Below are positions 50,621 to 50,946 of a stretch of DNA of 50,946 nt, one piece after another. The position numbers and the translations under genes were made by a program. Where the stretch lies: contig VSPN01000010.1 in the NCBI GenBank assembly GCA_009775355.1, forward strand, positions 1 through 50,946, given 5' to 3'. Numbering within the stretch: position 1 is the stretch's first letter; each line of letters opens with the position of its first letter. The DNA is from Muribaculaceae bacterium. Its GTDB lineage: Bacteria; Bacteroidota; Bacteroidia; Bacteroidales; Muribaculaceae. The notes beneath the pieces were generated by a model that worked only from the letters and a program-made list of their open reading frames with translations, was not told the origin of the DNA and did not search any database.

Positions 50621-50792
50621 ATTATGGTTTTTATCAATCTTGTTTCAAAAGTTGATTGATAAGGTTGGCTATTGTCGAAATATAGATTTTGATTAACATT
50701 GATAAATATATTTTAACATTTGTTAATCAGTCAGATAATCAATAAGATAAATGGATAAATGTGTTCTAAAACATAATTTTTTTACGATTAAA
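50621..50792. other. A/T-rich upstream region of the next transcription unit
   Basis: No gene is seen. It contains the dyad TTAACATTTGTTAA (50713-50726) and TGTTCTAAAACA (50762-50773), both also present as variants upstream of ndk. A further -7-like box TAAATTTG lies at 50789-50796. Confidence 0.55.
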
Positions 50793-50824
50793 TTTGCACA
50801 GCGGTGATTTTTGTCCTAATTTTG
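50793..50824 (+). promoter_or_regulatory. Strong promoter at the window end, probably of a stable RNA
   Basis: TTTG (50793-50796), a 20-nt spacer and TAATTTTG (50817-50824). The TTTG doubles as the end of a second -7-like box, so two promoters may overlap. The following CAATCGCAAATCGGAAAC closely matches the early transcribed sequence of the tRNA-Met and tRNA-Cys genes here. Confidence 0.75.
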
Positions 50825-50946
50825 CAATCGCAAATCGGAAACGAAATGACACTCAAACAAGTGGTCATCCTCCGAAAAGCGAAGAGAACATTGACATAAT
50901 GCTACCAAGACAAAGCAGCGAAAGTTGTTTTAAGAGTACAGGGACA
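50825..50946 (+). other. Partial leader or start of the next transcribed unit
   Basis: The 122 bases after the promoter show no long frame. A 17-codon frame (50845-50898) ends in TAA overlapping an ATG that stays open to the window end. GAGAACATTGACATAATG resembles the sequence I associate with 16S rRNA leaders in this phylum, so an rRNA operon is my favoured guess. A leader peptide is the alternative. Confidence 0.35.

Noticed and set aside
50845..50898. 17-codon frame as a gene at the window end
   Set aside because: It is too short to support as a gene and lies just after a stable-RNA-like promoter; kept only as an alternative leader-peptide idea.

Overview
The window is a gene-dense, accessory-poor chromosomal segment from a member of the Bacteroidota, most likely order Bacteroidales; a Muribaculaceae-like genome of about 50% G+C is an inference. 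The case rests on four points. Promoters have the TTTG / TAnnTTTG (-33/-7) form. Genes show almost no Shine-Dalgarno sequence. A complete Bat aerotolerance operon is present. Typical Bacteroidales families and gene orders occur (PPi-dependent phosphofructokinase, a DUF4827 lipoprotein before glmM, and sppA-lpxK-PNP-thiL). I see no insertion sequence, prophage, integrase or CRISPR array.

Layout: 1-3.3 kb holds tRNA-Met(CAT), a lipoprotein, a MurB fused to a metallo-beta-lactamase-fold hydrolase, and tRNA-Glu(CTC). 3.4-7.3 kb holds a Crp-type regulator, a nucleoside permease, rsmE and kdsA, closed by a very strong convergent terminator against an MscS-type channel gene on the minus strand. 9.2-12.6 kb holds ndk, an M23/LysM endopeptidase, an HU protein, and an unusual HU-domain protein with a membrane segment and a C-terminal LysM-like domain; tRNA-Cys follows. 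13-16.2 kb is a glycosyltransferase / LPG-synthase-like membrane protein / kdsB operon. 16.3-20.4 kb holds PPi-phosphofructokinase, a thioredoxin lipoprotein and an MFS carrier. 20.5-26.1 kb holds a stand-alone Spi-type inhibitor-like protein, a small membrane protein, a YrdC protein, mtnN, mazG, topB and a FeoB-associated-type Cys-rich protein. 26.2-34.3 kb holds a DHH phosphoesterase, a DUF4827 lipoprotein, glmM, sppA, lpxK, purine nucleoside phosphorylase and thiL.

34.4-43.8 kb is a nine-gene Bat operon: moxR, a DUF58 gene, a membrane protein gene, batA, batB, batC, a short BatD-like gene, batD and batE. It has translationally coupled junctions and a long dyad upstream of its -7 box. 44.1-45.5 kb pairs a small helix-turn-helix protein with a tandem universal-stress protein. 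mutS2 follows, then an SGNH hydrolase / MBOAT acyltransferase pair probably used for O-acylation of an exported glycan. The last 330 bases carry a strong promoter whose early transcribed sequence matches those of the three tRNA promoters, so a stable-RNA gene (perhaps an rRNA operon) probably lies just beyond the window.

The genes cluster around envelope construction (murB, kdsA, kdsB, glmM, lpxK, glycosyltransferase, M23, MBOAT), nucleotide and nucleoside salvage (permease, PNP, mtnN, ndk, mazG, DHH phosphoesterase), and stress or DNA maintenance (Bat operon, Usp, mutS2, topB, HU). The most notable observations are the HU-membrane-LysM protein, the MurB-hydrolase fusion, a 21-bp-spaced direct repeat upstream of the MscS gene, a shared initially transcribed element in the stable-RNA promoters, and a recurrent TGTTNTAAAACA palindrome in long upstream regions.
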